A DNA stretch of 64,000 nucleotides from an uncultured Bryobacteraceae bacterium. Its GTDB lineage: Bacteria; Acidobacteriota; Terriglobia; Bryobacterales; Bryobacteraceae. Below, one piece after another: positions 27,426-38,400 of the stretch. The position numbers were made by a program, and so were the translations under genes. The notes beneath the pieces were generated by a model. It did no database searches and was not told the origin of the DNA. It saw only the letters and a list, made by a program, of their open reading frames with translations. Each line of letters starts with the position of its first letter. Positions within the stretch are counted from its first letter, which is position 1. The stretch lies in contig CALKXJ010000026.1 in assembly GCA_938003835.1 (NCBI GenBank), forward strand, positions 1 to 64,000, read 5' to 3'.

Positions 27426-28517
27426 TCAATTCCCAAATCTCTGGAGCCGGACGCTGTTGACCAGCCCCAACATCGCAAATACCGAAATTGTGTTGGATCC
27501 GCCGTAGCTCATGAACGGCAGCGGCAGCCCGGTGACAGGCATCCTCCCCACCACCATGCTGACGTTGACAAAGACCTGAAACAGCACCAGGCCCGCCACG
27601 CACATGCACACATACATGCCCGCCCGGTCCGGAGCGGTCTGTGCATTGTGCACGATCTGCATCAGCAAGAGAAAATACAGTCCCAAAGCGACGACGACGC
27701 CAACAAAACCATGCTCTTCTCCGAAAGCGGAGAAGATGAAATCCGTGTGCGGCACCGGCAGAAAACGCAGTTGGGTTTGCGAGCCCTGCGTCGTCCCCTG
27801 TCCCCAGAGCCCCCCGGAGCCGATGGCGATTTTCGACTGTATGACCTGATAGCCTGCTCCGCGGGGGTCGCGTCCTGGGTTGACGAATGCGTTGATTCGC
27901 TCTTTCTGATAGTCCTTTAGATGCGTCCAAACCGCCGGCAGCAACACGATGGCCAGCACGCCGCCGGCCAGCCAGTAACGCCAGGACAGGCCGGCAAGAA
28001 ACAGCCCGGTGAGCAGGATCGCCGCATAGGTGAGCGACGTGCCGAGGTCCGGCTGCTTGATTACCAGCGCCATGGGCAAGCCGACCAGTCCGACCGGGCG
28101 GGCCAGATCGCGCAACTCGATGCGATCCCGCCGGAATTCCGCCAGGCAGCGCGCTACTAGCAATATTATCACCAATTTGACAAACTCGGAAACTTGCAGG
28201 CGCAGGCCCCCGTAGAGAGGAATCCACCGCCGGCTTCCGAAGATCTGCGCGCCGAAGACGAGCACGGCGACCAGCGTGAGGAGCGAGAGCACGTACAGCA
28301 GGGGAACGCGCTCGAGAAGGTGGTGGTAGTCGACGGAAGCGCAGATCCACATGGCCAGCAGCCCCAAGCCGATCCAGAGGATCTGCTTCCACCAGGCCGA
28401 GGAAAAGGCCGATTCATGGGTGGCGGAGAAAATCTGGAGCACACCGATCCCGCAAAGCAGCAGCGCCAGAGCCACCAGCGTCCAGTCGATATCGCGGGCG
28501 GAGCGGTAGCGCGCCAT
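27426..28517 (-). CDS. rodA: Peptidoglycan glycosyltransferase RodA
   Basis: A 363-residue SEDS-family glycan polymerase of the elongasome, with about ten membrane helices. Family features include the start DIDWTLVALALLLCGIGVLQIFSAT, FGSRRWIPLYGGLRLQVSEFVKL, KQPDLGTSL (the conserved region with the essential aspartate), GGLWGQGTTQGSQTQLRFLPVPHTDFIFSAFGEEHGF, and the end TGLPLPFMSYGGSN. It works with the transpeptidase PBP2 encoded 5 bp upstream. Length is normal, and nothing essential seems missing. Confidence 0.97.
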   Translation of the reverse strand: MARYRSARDIDWTLVALALLLCGIGVLQIFSATHESAFSSAWWKQILWIGLGLLAMWICASVDYHHLLERVPLLYVLSLLTLVAVLVFGAQIFGSRRWIPLYGGLRLQVSEFVKLVIILLVARCLAEFRRDRIELRDLARPVGLVGLPMALVIKQPDLGTSLTYAAILLTGLFLAGLSWRYWLAGGVLAIVLLPAVWTHLKDYQKERINAFVNPGRDPRGAGYQVIQSKIAIGSGGLWGQGTTQGSQTQLRFLPVPHTDFIFSAFGEEHGFVGVVVALGLYFLLLMQIVHNAQTAPDRAGMYVCMCVAGLVLFQVFVNVSMVVGRMPVTGLPLPFMSYGGSNTISVFAMLGLVNSVRLQRFGN

Positions 28518-28522
28518 CTCCG

Positions 28523-30406
28523 TTAATTCCTCGAGGCCGCAACAGGAGCGCCGGCCGGGCCCGCCGCCGCCAGCACCTCCGGCGTCCGGCGGGGGCTGTG
28601 CTTATCGAAGTAAGCCTTGATGACGTCGCGCACGATCGGCGCGGCCAGGTAGCCGTGCTCGCCGCCTTCATACAGCGCCACGACGACAATCTCCGGCTGC
28701 TGCCGCGGGGCAAAACCGACAAACCAGGCGTTGTCTTTTAAAACGTCCGCCAGTTTGGCCGTCTTGAGCACAGCGTTGGAGGCGAGTTGGGCCGTGCCCG
28801 TCTTGCCGCACACTTCGATTCCCGGAATCCGGGCGCGCGCGCCGGTGCCGCCGTCGTTGACCACCCCGTAGAGGGAATTGACGATTTCGGCGACATGATC
28901 CGGGTTGAGCGGCGCCACGCGCGGCGAACCAGGGGGGTGAGCCTGCTTGACCAGATGCGGCGTGTGCCAGACGCCTCCCATTGCCAGGCCGCCGATCGCG
29001 TAAGCCAACTGAAGCGGAGTCACCGTGAGCGCCCCCTGCCCGATAGCGACCGAGATCGTCTCGCCGGCATACCATTTCTGGCGCAAGGTGCGCACCTTCC
29101 AACTGCTGGACGGCACCAGCCCGGCGGCCTCGTGCGGCAGGTCAATGCCGGTCTTCCTGCCGAAACCCACCAGCTCGGCATACTCGGCGATCTTGTCGAT
29201 GCCCAGCCGGTTGCCGAGATTGTAAAAGTAGACGTCGCAGGACTGCACCATGCCCTTGTAAAAGCCCACGGCGCCGTGGCCGCCGCGCAGGTGGCACTTG
29301 AAATACCGCCCGTAGAAGGTGGCGCCGCCGGGGCAGTGGACCGAGAAGTCTTCATCCACGGCGCCGGTCTCCAGGGCGGCCAGCGCCACCACCGGCTTGA
29401 AGGTCGACCCCGGCGCCAGTTGTGCCTGGATGGCCCGGTTGAGCAGGGGCCGCTCGGGATCCTCCACCAGCGCCTGCCAGTCGCCCGAGCGGATCCGGCC
29501 GGCGAATTTGTTCGGATCGAAGGCCGGGCGGCTGACCATCGCCAGCACCTCGCCGTTGCGTGGATCCAGAGCGACGACGGCGCCGCGGCGGCCCTCCATG
29601 GCCAGCTCCGCCACGACCTGCAAGTCCAGGTCGAGCGTCAACTGCAAGTCCTGCCCCGGCGTGGCCTCCTGGATGCCGATCAGCTCGCGCTCGCGCCCCA
29701 GGCTGTCCACCACGACGCGGCGCTGGCCGTCGACGCCCATCAGCGTCCGGTTGTAGTAGCGTTCGATGCCTGCCTTGCCGATGACGTCGCCCTGGCGGTA
29801 GCGGGCGAATTCCAGCGTGTTCAGCTCCGCCTCGCTGACCTCGCCGATATAGCCGATCACATGGGCGGCTAGCCCGTTCTTCGGGTAGAGGCGGCGGTGT
29901 GCGTGGATGAGCTCCATCTCGGGGAAGGACTCGTTGTGGCGGTGCGCTTCGACAAAAGCGAGCTCGCCCGGAGTCAGCTCCTCCTTGATGATGATCGGCT
30001 CGTACTTGGGCCGCGTCCGCTCGAAACGCCGCAGGCGGGCCAGCAGATCTTCGTAGTCCAGATCCAGCCCCTCGGCGATCGTCTTCAAATGCTCCGGCTT
30101 GAGGTTCTCGCGGGAGAGGATCAGGCTGTAGGAGGCGTGGTTGTCCACGATGATGCGCCCGTCGCGGTCCAGGATCTTGCCGCGGGGCGCCAGAATCGGC
30201 AACGCCTTGATCCGGTTCCGTTCGGCGCGCTCGGAGTAATAGTCCGGATTGCCGATCTGAAGGTCCCAGAAGCCGGAGAGCAGGAATAAGAAGACCGCGA
30301 CCGTCAGGTACTGGAAGAAGGCGATCCGGCCGGCGGCGAATTTCGGATCATCCCGTTCGCGCAGCTTGGGTGGGATCTCGTCCTTGTCCAGCTCCGGTGG
30401 GATCAT
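28523..30406 (-). CDS. mrdA: Penicillin-binding protein 2 (elongation transpeptidase)
   Basis: A 627-residue class B PBP that cross-links peptidoglycan in the elongasome. It has one membrane helix (about residues 30-48), the PBP dimerisation region (ILAPRGKILDRDGRIIVDN, about 72-90) and a transpeptidase domain with S334-T-F-K337, the S389-C-D391 motif (common in PBP2) and K535-T-G537. The C-terminal tail is Ala/Pro-rich. It lies between mreD (21-bp gap) and rodA (5-bp gap), the conserved order mreBCD-mrdA-mrdB. It would be a beta-lactam target. Confidence 0.97.
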   Translation of the reverse strand: MIPPELDKDEIPPKLRERDDPKFAAGRIAFFQYLTVAVFLFLLSGFWDLQIGNPDYYSERAERNRIKALPILAPRGKILDRDGRIIVDNHASYSLILSRENLKPEHLKTIAEGLDLDYEDLLARLRRFERTRPKYEPIIIKEELTPGELAFVEAHRHNESFPEMELIHAHRRLYPKNGLAAHVIGYIGEVSEAELNTLEFARYRQGDVIGKAGIERYYNRTLMGVDGQRRVVVDSLGRERELIGIQEATPGQDLQLTLDLDLQVVAELAMEGRRGAVVALDPRNGEVLAMVSRPAFDPNKFAGRIRSGDWQALVEDPERPLLNRAIQAQLAPGSTFKPVVALAALETGAVDEDFSVHCPGGATFYGRYFKCHLRGGHGAVGFYKGMVQSCDVYFYNLGNRLGIDKIAEYAELVGFGRKTGIDLPHEAAGLVPSSSWKVRTLRQKWYAGETISVAIGQGALTVTPLQLAYAIGGLAMGGVWHTPHLVKQAHPPGSPRVAPLNPDHVAEIVNSLYGVVNDGGTGARARIPGIEVCGKTGTAQLASNAVLKTAKLADVLKDNAWFVGFAPRQQPEIVVVALYEGGEHGYLAAPIVRDVIKAYFDKHSPRRTPEVLAAAGPAGAPVAASRN

Positions 30407-30427
30407 TCCGCTTGTTGCCAGGAGCGC

Positions 30428-30961
30428 CTATCCTCTTCCCATCAGTTTAGCCAAAACCTGAAAAAGCGGCACCGCCACGGCGCCGTTCAGCAATCCCAGA
30501 ATCAGCGCCTGCTGGAGGCTGAAGCCCGGCGGCTGGGCCAGCAAGGCTTGTATAAGTGCCCAGTAAAGAAACTGATGAAAAAAGTAAAAAAAGAAAGCAA
30601 GGAGAAAGCGAACGACCGGATTCTCCACATCGAAGCGAATACTCGCCGCCGCCGCAAAATAGCCGCTGAGCGTCTTGGCGATGCCGAACATGCCGATGGG
30701 GTTGTGAGAGAGCGCGTCCTGAAGCAGCCCGACCGCGGCGCCGTAAAGCAGGCTGGCTGTCAGACGGCGGCGTGTCAGGGCGAAAAACAGCACCACCAGC
30801 AACGGCAATTCTAGATAACCGAGGTAAGGCACCAGCAGAGGAACATAGACCTGGAAGAGGATAGCCGCCAGGGGAACTGCGACAAATGTGGCCTTTTCGA
30901 GACGAGCCTCGGCACGGCGCCCCCGGAGGCCGCCCGTCACCAGATCCGAATCGACTCTCAT
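30428..30961 (-). CDS. mreD: Rod-shape determining protein MreD
   Basis: A 177-residue integral membrane protein, about five hydrophobic helices, matching MreD in size, topology and position. Visible family features are the YLGYLELPLLVVLFFALTRRR and LLYGAAVGLLQDALSHNPIGMFGIAKTLSGYF segments; the latter contains the G-x-x-G-L-x-x-D motif. It couples MreC to the transmembrane elongasome. The start overlaps the mreC stop by 4 bp. MreD sequences are poorly conserved, so context contributes to this call. Confidence 0.92.
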   Translation of the reverse strand: MRVDSDLVTGGLRGRRAEARLEKATFVAVPLAAILFQVYVPLLVPYLGYLELPLLVVLFFALTRRRLTASLLYGAAVGLLQDALSHNPIGMFGIAKTLSGYFAAAASIRFDVENPVVRFLLAFFFYFFHQFLYWALIQALLAQPPGFSLQQALILGLLNGAVAVPLFQVLAKLMGRG

Positions 30962-32052
30962 GGTGCGGGCGGGGGCGGCCCCGAGGCGTCCGGGATGGCC
31001 GGTTTCGCCGGCGCCGGCTCCATCGTGAAGTCCGGCGGAGCCGAACCGGGAAGCCCCTCCCCGAAGGTGTGTCCCTGCATCTGGCCGATTCTCCGGTAGC
31101 GTTCGCGCAGCCGGTCGGCGTCAGTTTCGAGCGAAGCGCCCAGCCCCGACGGCGCCGCCCCGGCCTGAGCCGGATCGGCCGGGGGCGCCGGCAGCAGGTG
31201 CAGGGTCGTGACCGCCGGGGTCTGCGCGGGCACCGGCTGGTGAACCCCTTCGAGCACGATGAGCACCTCCTCCAGCCCGTTGCCCAGGCCGCTCGGCGCC
31301 ACGAGCACCTCTTTGAGCAGCTTGCCGCGGCGCACCACCACGGCCGGCCCGACCGGAAGGCCGCGGGGGAAGACCCGATCATCGCCTGAGGTGTAGAACC
31401 ACTCGCCTTCCTCGAGTTTGTCTTCGTTCTGGATGAAGTCGACCACGCATAGGCTGACGCCTTTGCCCTTGAGCGTGCCCTGAGTGTGGTGTCGCTGAGA
31501 GATGACGCCTGCGGCAAAGCTGGGGTCGGTGAGGAGCACCACTTGGGAGGAGGTCGGGTAGGCAGCCCGCACACGTCCCACCACGCCGTCGGGCGTGATC
31601 ACGGCCATGCCGGCCTCGACCCCCTGGCGAGAACCCGCGTCGACGAAGACTACCTTCGAATTGAGCACCGGCCCGGCGCCGATGATGCGCGCCGCCAGAG
31701 TCCGCGAGGGCGTCCTCGCCTGGAAGAGCCGCAACGCCTCGGCGCGCTCGGCCCGGGCGAGCTCCGCCCGCAGGTGAAGCGCCTCCAGTTTCAGCTCGTC
31801 GAGCTCGCGCCGCAACCGCTCGTTTTCCTGCCGCACGCCGACGAGCAGCAGATAGTGGCGGAGGATCGACCCGGCGCCTTCGGCCGCCGCCTCAAGCAAC
31901 GAGGCCACCTCGGTCACCGCCGTGACCGCCCAGACGCGCACCAGCGGCACATCCTCGCGGCTGCGAATCTGGTAGCCGAGCAGGAGCAATTGCCCCAGCA
32001 CCGCCGCGAAAAGGACGCTTAGGTTGCGGTAGCGGTGCGTAAACAGCTCCAT
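30958..32052 (-). CDS. mreC: Rod-shape determining protein MreC
   Basis: A 364-residue periplasmic scaffold protein of the elongasome. An N-terminal membrane helix (LSVLFAAVLGQLLLLGYQI) is followed by a coiled coil (about 70-105, RQENERLRRELDELKLEALHL) and the MreC beta domains (AARIIGAGPVLNSKVVFVDAGSRQGVEAGMAVITPDGVVGRV, then LTDPSFAAGVIS). The C-terminal 80 residues are Pro/Ala-rich and beyond the conserved domain. The ATG at 32052 is chosen since it gives the normal N-terminus; mreB ends 26 bp upstream and mreD overlaps by 4 bp. Confidence 0.95.
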   Translation of the reverse strand: MELFTHRYRNLSVLFAAVLGQLLLLGYQIRSREDVPLVRVWAVTAVTEVASLLEAAAEGAGSILRHYLLLVGVRQENERLRRELDELKLEALHLRAELARAERAEALRLFQARTPSRTLAARIIGAGPVLNSKVVFVDAGSRQGVEAGMAVITPDGVVGRVRAAYPTSSQVVLLTDPSFAAGVISQRHHTQGTLKGKGVSLCVVDFIQNEDKLEEGEWFYTSGDDRVFPRGLPVGPAVVVRRGKLLKEVLVAPSGLGNGLEEVLIVLEGVHQPVPAQTPAVTTLHLLPAPPADPAQAGAAPSGLGASLETDADRLRERYRRIGQMQGHTFGEGLPGSAPPDFTMEPAPAKPAIPDASGPPPPAP

Positions 32053-32078
32053 GAAACAGTCTCCGCCGCAGCCCCGCC

Positions 32079-33104
<1,026 letters not shown>

Positions 33105-33262
33105 AGGAGCACAGCAAACGACTGCCGCGGAGGACGGTTCGCCTTCGGAGGCGGACCGGCTAGGGCGCGCATGGGAGGAACGATCCGGGCAGTCTTCCCA
33201 AGACCATAGCATACTTCCTTCGGCCGGGCCGGCGCACGGCTCGGCAAGGCATTCAACATCAA

Positions 33263-34129
33263 TCAGTTGGCGGAATGGCTCGGCGTTGCCGCCAGCGCCG
33301 ACATCTTAAGTAGCACCGCCCGGAGCGCCGCCGTATACCTCTGGAGGTCACTCAGCTCGATGCCCCGCAGCATCCCGGCGATCTCCCCGGCCGGCTCCCT
33401 CAAATGTGGAAAGCTCCGTGCCATTGCCAGTTCGTAGCGTTCGTAGTCCTCCCAGCTCTCGGCCGAGAGTCCGAGACGAGCGTCGATCCATTGAGTGAGC
33501 ATCGCCATCTGGCGACAGACGGGGATCGAGCGGAAGGGCTCCGGGCCGCCGGCCTCGAGCGCCTCGAGCTGTGCGCGCAGGTTCCGGACCCAGTAAGGGA
33601 TAAAGTCGATGCCACGGCGGCGCATCTCGTCCCGGATCAGCACGTGCTGAACGGCGTCGCCGGCCTGGATGGCGACGCAGGAGTCGGCTTTGCCTTCGAA
33701 GGCCGGCGCCGGATAGTTGTTGACGAACAGCCAGATGTGACCGAACTCGTGCGCAATGACGGCCTCCTCCTCGGCGCCCCACTCCTCCGCGCGCGCCATG
33801 TTGAGCAGCACGAAATGAACCAGGCGGCCCTCCCCGATATGGGTTAGGTTGGCGGCGTGCATGTGAATGAACTCGGCGAGGAACGCAGGGTTGAGGAAAT
33901 ACTGGCGCAGCAGGGGCCGCTCGTCGGCGTCGGCAGGCAGGACGATCTCGTTGCGCTCCCTGTCCGTGTAGATGCGCGCGAGCACCACCTTGCTTGCGCG
34001 CACCGCCTCAATCTCGGCCTTCCATGCGGCAAGCCGGTCACTCAGACGGACGGCGGCGCTCGGTTCCGTCGCTGCCTGAGGAAAGGAAGACACTGCGGCC
34101 AGCAACCAGGTTGCCGCGAGCCACCTCAC
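33263..34129 (-). CDS. Secreted protein with HExxH zinc-protease motif
   Basis: A 288-residue exported protein. The signal peptide ([20 protein letters not shown]) precedes a domain with HEFGHIW at residues 127-133, the HExxH motif of zinc metallopeptidases, in the setting [21 protein letters not shown]. No further ligand is obvious. I recognise no named family; it may be a peptidase or an inactive relative. Start: GTG at 34129, which gives a clean signal peptide; a TTG at 34138 is possible. It is divergent from the beta-propeller lipoprotein gene with only 27 bp between starts. Confidence 0.55.
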   Translation of the reverse strand: MRWLAATWLLAAVSSFPQAATEPSAAVRLSDRLAAWKAEIEAVRASKVVLARIYTDRERNEIVLPADADERPLLRQYFLNPAFLAEFIHMHAANLTHIGEGRLVHFVLLNMARAEEWGAEEEAVIAHEFGHIWLFVNNYPAPAFEGKADSCVAIQAGDAVQHVLIRDEMRRRGIDFIPYWVRNLRAQLEALEAGGPEPFRSIPVCRQMAMLTQWIDARLGLSAESWEDYERYELAMARSFPHLREPAGEIAGMLRGIELSDLQRYTAALRAVLLKMSALAATPSHSAN

Positions 34130-34156
34130 ACCGATCAAGGTAGCATGGGAGGCGAG

Positions 34157-35275
34157 ATGGCAGCGGCAATCGACCGGCGCAGCTTCGCCCTGCTTGTTGC
34201 CGCGATGGCCTCGGCTTGCCGGCGGCGCAAGGCGGAGCGCTTCCCCGGATACGCCTTCGTCGCCAACTCGGGCGGCGCGGCCGTGGCCGTGGTCGACTTG
34301 AGCGCCTTCGCCGTGGTGCGCCATATCCGGCTGGACGGCGGACCGGTGGCGCTCGCGGCCGACTCCCGGCGCAGCGCCGTCTACGCCCTCGTGCCAGAAA
34401 CCGGCTCCGTTCATGAGATCGACGCCAGCGGGTTGGCGCTTCGGCGCCGGCTGCGCCTCCCCGAGCAGCCCGTTTCCATGCGCCTGGCTCCTTCGAGAGA
34501 GCTGCTGTGGCTGGCCGCAAGGCGCCCACCCCGGCTGGTGGGCGTCGCCACCGAATCCTTCCAGGTGGTTCGGCGCATCGATCTGGCGGCGCCGCCGCTC
34601 GATTTCGACATCGCACCCGGTTCGGCACAGGCCGCCGTCAGCTTGGGCGGCGACGGGCTGGCCCTGACCGGGCTCTCCGGCGCCGGCAAAACGCGCCTGC
34701 TGCGGCCGTGCGCCTCCTGCGGCCCGGTGCGCTATCGCCGCGACGGACGCCTGGTGCTGGTGGGCGATCCGCAGGACCGCCTTCTGGCCGTGCTCGAGGC
34801 CGACGAGGGCGGCACCGTCGTCAAGCTCCCGCTAGCGCTGGCGCCCACTCACTTCTGCTTCAAGGACGACGGCGGCCAGCTCTTCATCACCGGGACAGGC
34901 ATGGATGCGGTGGTCACCGTCTACCCGTATCGCACCGAGGTCGGCTCGACAACGCTCGCCGGACACGCCCCCGGTTTTCTAGCCGTCTCCAGCGAACCCG
35001 ATTACCTGTTCGTGGCCAACCCCGAAACCGGAGACGTCACCGTGATCGACATCGAGTCCCAGCGGGTGGTGGCCGTCGTCACCGTCGGCAAGGAGCCGGG
35101 CTTCATCACCGTCACGCCGGACAACGAGTACGCCCTGGTGCTCAACCGGGCCTCCGGCGACATGGCGGTGATCCGCATCGCCACGCTCAGCGGCCGCCGG
35201 CGGCGCTTCGCCCCGCTGTTCACGATGATTCCCGTGGGCTCCCGGCCGGTGGCGGCGGTGGTGACGGAGCTGTAG
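34157..35275 (+). CDS. Tat-exported lipoprotein with YVTN-type beta-propeller
   Basis: A 372-residue exported protein built of beta-propeller repeats of the YVTN/cytochrome-d1-like type: AFVANSGGAAVAVVDLSAF, then LFVANPETGDVTVIDIESQRVVAVVTVGKEPGFITVTPDNEYALVLNRASGDMAVIRI as the last two blades. The N-terminus has DRRSFALLVAAMASAC, a twin-arginine motif followed by a lipobox cysteine. The ATG at 34157 follows GGGAGG and is preferred over that at 34145. Function is unknown; such proteins often act in periplasmic binding or redox processes. A hairpin GGGCG-GAG-CGCCC at 35281-35293 lies just after the stop. Confidence 0.7.
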   Translation: MAAAIDRRSFALLVAAMASACRRRKAERFPGYAFVANSGGAAVAVVDLSAFAVVRHIRLDGGPVALAADSRRSAVYALVPETGSVHEIDASGLALRRRLRLPEQPVSMRLAPSRELLWLAARRPPRLVGVATESFQVVRRIDLAAPPLDFDIAPGSAQAAVSLGGDGLALTGLSGAGKTRLLRPCASCGPVRYRRDGRLVLVGDPQDRLLAVLEADEGGTVVKLPLALAPTHFCFKDDGGQLFITGTGMDAVVTVYPYRTEVGSTTLAGHAPGFLAVSSEPDYLFVANPETGDVTVIDIESQRVVAVVTVGKEPGFITVTPDNEYALVLNRASGDMAVIRIATLSGRRRRFAPLFTMIPVGSRPVAAVVTEL

Positions 35276-35372
35276 GAGCCGGGCGGAGCGCCCTTCGAGC
35301 AAGCGAAGTGAGAACCGAAGCGGTCCGGCCCGCCTGAACGGCGCAGTGCGGCCGCGCGGCGGCGCCTGCGAG

Positions 35373-35401
35373 TTGCCTGCCGGAAGCAGCGAGGCTAGAA
35401 T
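35373..35401 (+). promoter_or_regulatory. Putative sigma-70 promoter of the TonB-dependent receptor gene
   Basis: TTGCCT (35373-35378) and TAGAAT (35396-35401) are separated by exactly 17 bp, matching four of six and five of six consensus bases. Transcription would begin about 35408, close to the AGGAGG ribosome site that precedes the ATG at 35420. It is the best housekeeping-type promoter I found in the window. The match is by eye only. Confidence 0.55.
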
Positions 35402-35419
35402 CCTCATCAGGAGGAAAAG

Positions 35420-38400
35420 ATGCGAACGGGGTTATTAGTGCCTCTGGCATCATTGTTCATCGCCTCCCTTCTGCCGGCGCAGGAAACCCGCGGCAGTATC
35501 GTGGGCACCGTCACCGACCCGCAGGGCGCGGTAATCCCCGATGCGACCGTCGTCGTAACCAACGTCGGCACGAACGTTAGTATCCGCCGGACAACCAATG
35601 CGAGCGGCTACTACGAGGCCTTGCTGCTTCTGCCCGGAAGCTACTCGGTGAGCGTCGAAGCTCCGGGCTTCCGCCGGGCCGTCCGCTCCGGATTGACGCT
35701 CGCGCTCGGCGAGCAAGTGCGGGTGGATTTTCGCCTCGAACTCGGCCCGGTGACCGAGACGGTGACCGTCACCGGCGAGGCCTCGATGCTCGATATGAGC
35801 ACCGTCTCCACCGGCCGCGTCATGACGAACAAGGACATCATGGATCTGCCGGTGCTGGCCAACAACACGATCATGTTGACCCGCTATGCACCTGGGGTTC
35901 AGGTCCCCGGCACGACGCAGTGGCTCGTGCAAGGCCAGGTGGGAGGCGGTTCGCAGTATTACGTCCCCGGCAACATCGGCGGCAATGAGTGGTCGCTCGA
36001 CGGTGTTTCCACCAACGGCACGAATCGCCGTGTTTCGATCATGCCCAGTCCCGACCTGATCGACGAGTTCAAGGTCGAGACGATGAACTTTGACGCGAGC
36101 TTCGGGCACGCCACCGGTCTGAACATCTCCATGTCGAGCAAGTCCGGCGCCAACGACTTTCATGGCACGGCGACTTACCAGTACATGAACCAGCGCTGGA
36201 ACGCCGCGAGCTTCTTCGTCAAGCAGAACTACTATCGCCGTATCGCGGAGGCCCGGGCGGCGGGCGACCTCGCGCTGGCCGAGGAGCTGGCCCGGCGGCC
36301 GATGCTTCCCGCCGGTCACACGAACAACTACCATGTCACCTTCAGCGGCCCGGTGAGAATCCCGAAGATCTTCGACGGGCGGAACCGGCTCTTCTTCTTC
36401 TTTGGTTATTCGGACCTGACAAACCTCCAGTCGGCGCGGCCCGGCGAGGTCAACTACACCGTGCCGACCATGGCGATGCGGGAAGGCGACTTTTCGCGCT
36501 TGCTGTCGGTCGATCCCGTGCGGTATCAGGTCTACGACCCGCTCACCACGCGGCCCGATCCGGACCGGCCCGGCTTCTATGTGCGCAGCCCCTTCCCCGG
36601 GAACATCATTCCGCGCTCGCGGATGATGTTTCCCACCATGTACAACTTCTACACGCAGCGGATGCCGCGGCCGAACAACGACCCGACCGATCCGCGACGC
36701 GAACCGGTCAACAACTATGTCGCCTCCGGCATGCCGAACAACGTCTATTTCTCCTCCTGGAGCAACCGGATCGACTATCACGTCAGCGAAAAGCACCGGT
36801 TCTTCTTCCGCTGGTTGAAGACCAGCTTTCTTGAAGACGCTCAGGACTACACTTACGAGACCGAGGCCGGGCTGATGGCCTGGAACGAGCGCCGTCCGGC
36901 ACTGACCGGCGCTGCCAACTGGACCTACACCTTGAGCCCGACAACACTGATCGACGTGACCGCGAGCGGCAACTCGTTCCTGCTGGAGAATCAGCGGCTG
37001 GGCACGCGGCGCTACAAGCCGTCGAGCGTCGGGCTGCCCTCCTATGTCGACGACAAGTGCGCCCCCTACTGCCGCCTGCCGTACGTCGTCTGGCCCGGCA
37101 TGACCGCCTGGAGCGGCAACATGATCATGAGCACCTCCGTCGATTCGGGCACCAAAGGCTACCAGAGGATGTTCAAGGGTCTCGTCAGCCACATCCGGAA
37201 CGCCCACAGCTTGCAGGGCGGCTTCGAGCTGCGCCACCACTACCGCACGCAGTTGCGGCCCGGCGGCTTCACCTCGGGCAACTTTGCTTTCGCCAACAGC
37301 TTCGTGCGCAAGGACGGTGACGGCTTTGCGCCCGCCGGCACGCTGGGGCTCGTCTGGGCCACGTTCTTTCTGGGACTGCCCACCAGCATGTCCATCGACA
37401 CCAACGACACGCTCGCTCTGGTCAGTCCTTACGCCGGCTGGTTTGTTCAGGACAGCTGGCGTGTGCGCCGGGATCTGACCGTCACGCTCGGACTGAGGCT
37501 GGAGTACGAGATGGGCGCCAAGGAGCGTTACGACCGGGCGCTCGCCTACTTCGACCCGAGGGCCGAGTTGCCAATCGCCGCGGCGGCTCAGGCTGCCTAC
37601 GCCGCCAACCCGGTGCCGGAGCTGGCGCCCAGCCAATTCATCGTCCGAGGCGGCCCGGTCTACGCCGGCCGCGGAGGTGTCTCCTCCCGCCTGTGGCGCA
37701 ACGAGCTGATGTGGCTGCCCCGCCTCTCGGCCGCCTGGCAGATCAATTCCAAGACCGTTCTGCGGGGCGGCTATGGCCTCTACTACGACACGATCAACGT
37801 CCTCAACGAAGGGGCCAACCAGTTCGGTTTCTCGCGCACCACGAGTACGGTGATGACGAACGATTTCGGCTACACCTGGCTGGTGGGCGATCCGCCGCGC
37901 GGCATCTCGCCGCTGAGCGATCCCTTCCCCGTGCGCGCCGACGGAACCCGCTTCGACATGCCGTTGCGGACCGCGCTCGGCTCGATGGCGCTCGTGGGCC
38001 AGAGCTTCACGTTCAATCGATTCGACCGCAGTCACCAGAGGGTCCAGCGGTGGCGGATCGGCATGCAACGCGAGCTGAGCCGCAACATGATGGTGGAGGT
38101 CGCCTACTGGGGCCAGTGGGCGGACAAGCTGGCCGTCACCCAGAGGCTGGACTACCTGCCGGAGCAGTACTGGGCGACGGGCCTGGTGCGCAACAACGCG
38201 GTGGCCACCGAGATGAACCGCAACGTGACTAATCCGTTCTATATCCGCAACTTCGAAGCGCTGCGCACCAGCCATCCCGACGTCTACCGCTACTTGTCCA
38301 CGCTCGGCACCTTCACCAGCCCCATCATCCAGAAGAACCGCCTGCTCAGGCCCTTCCCGCACATGAACGGGCTTTACGACGCCGCGGCGCCCATCGGCAA

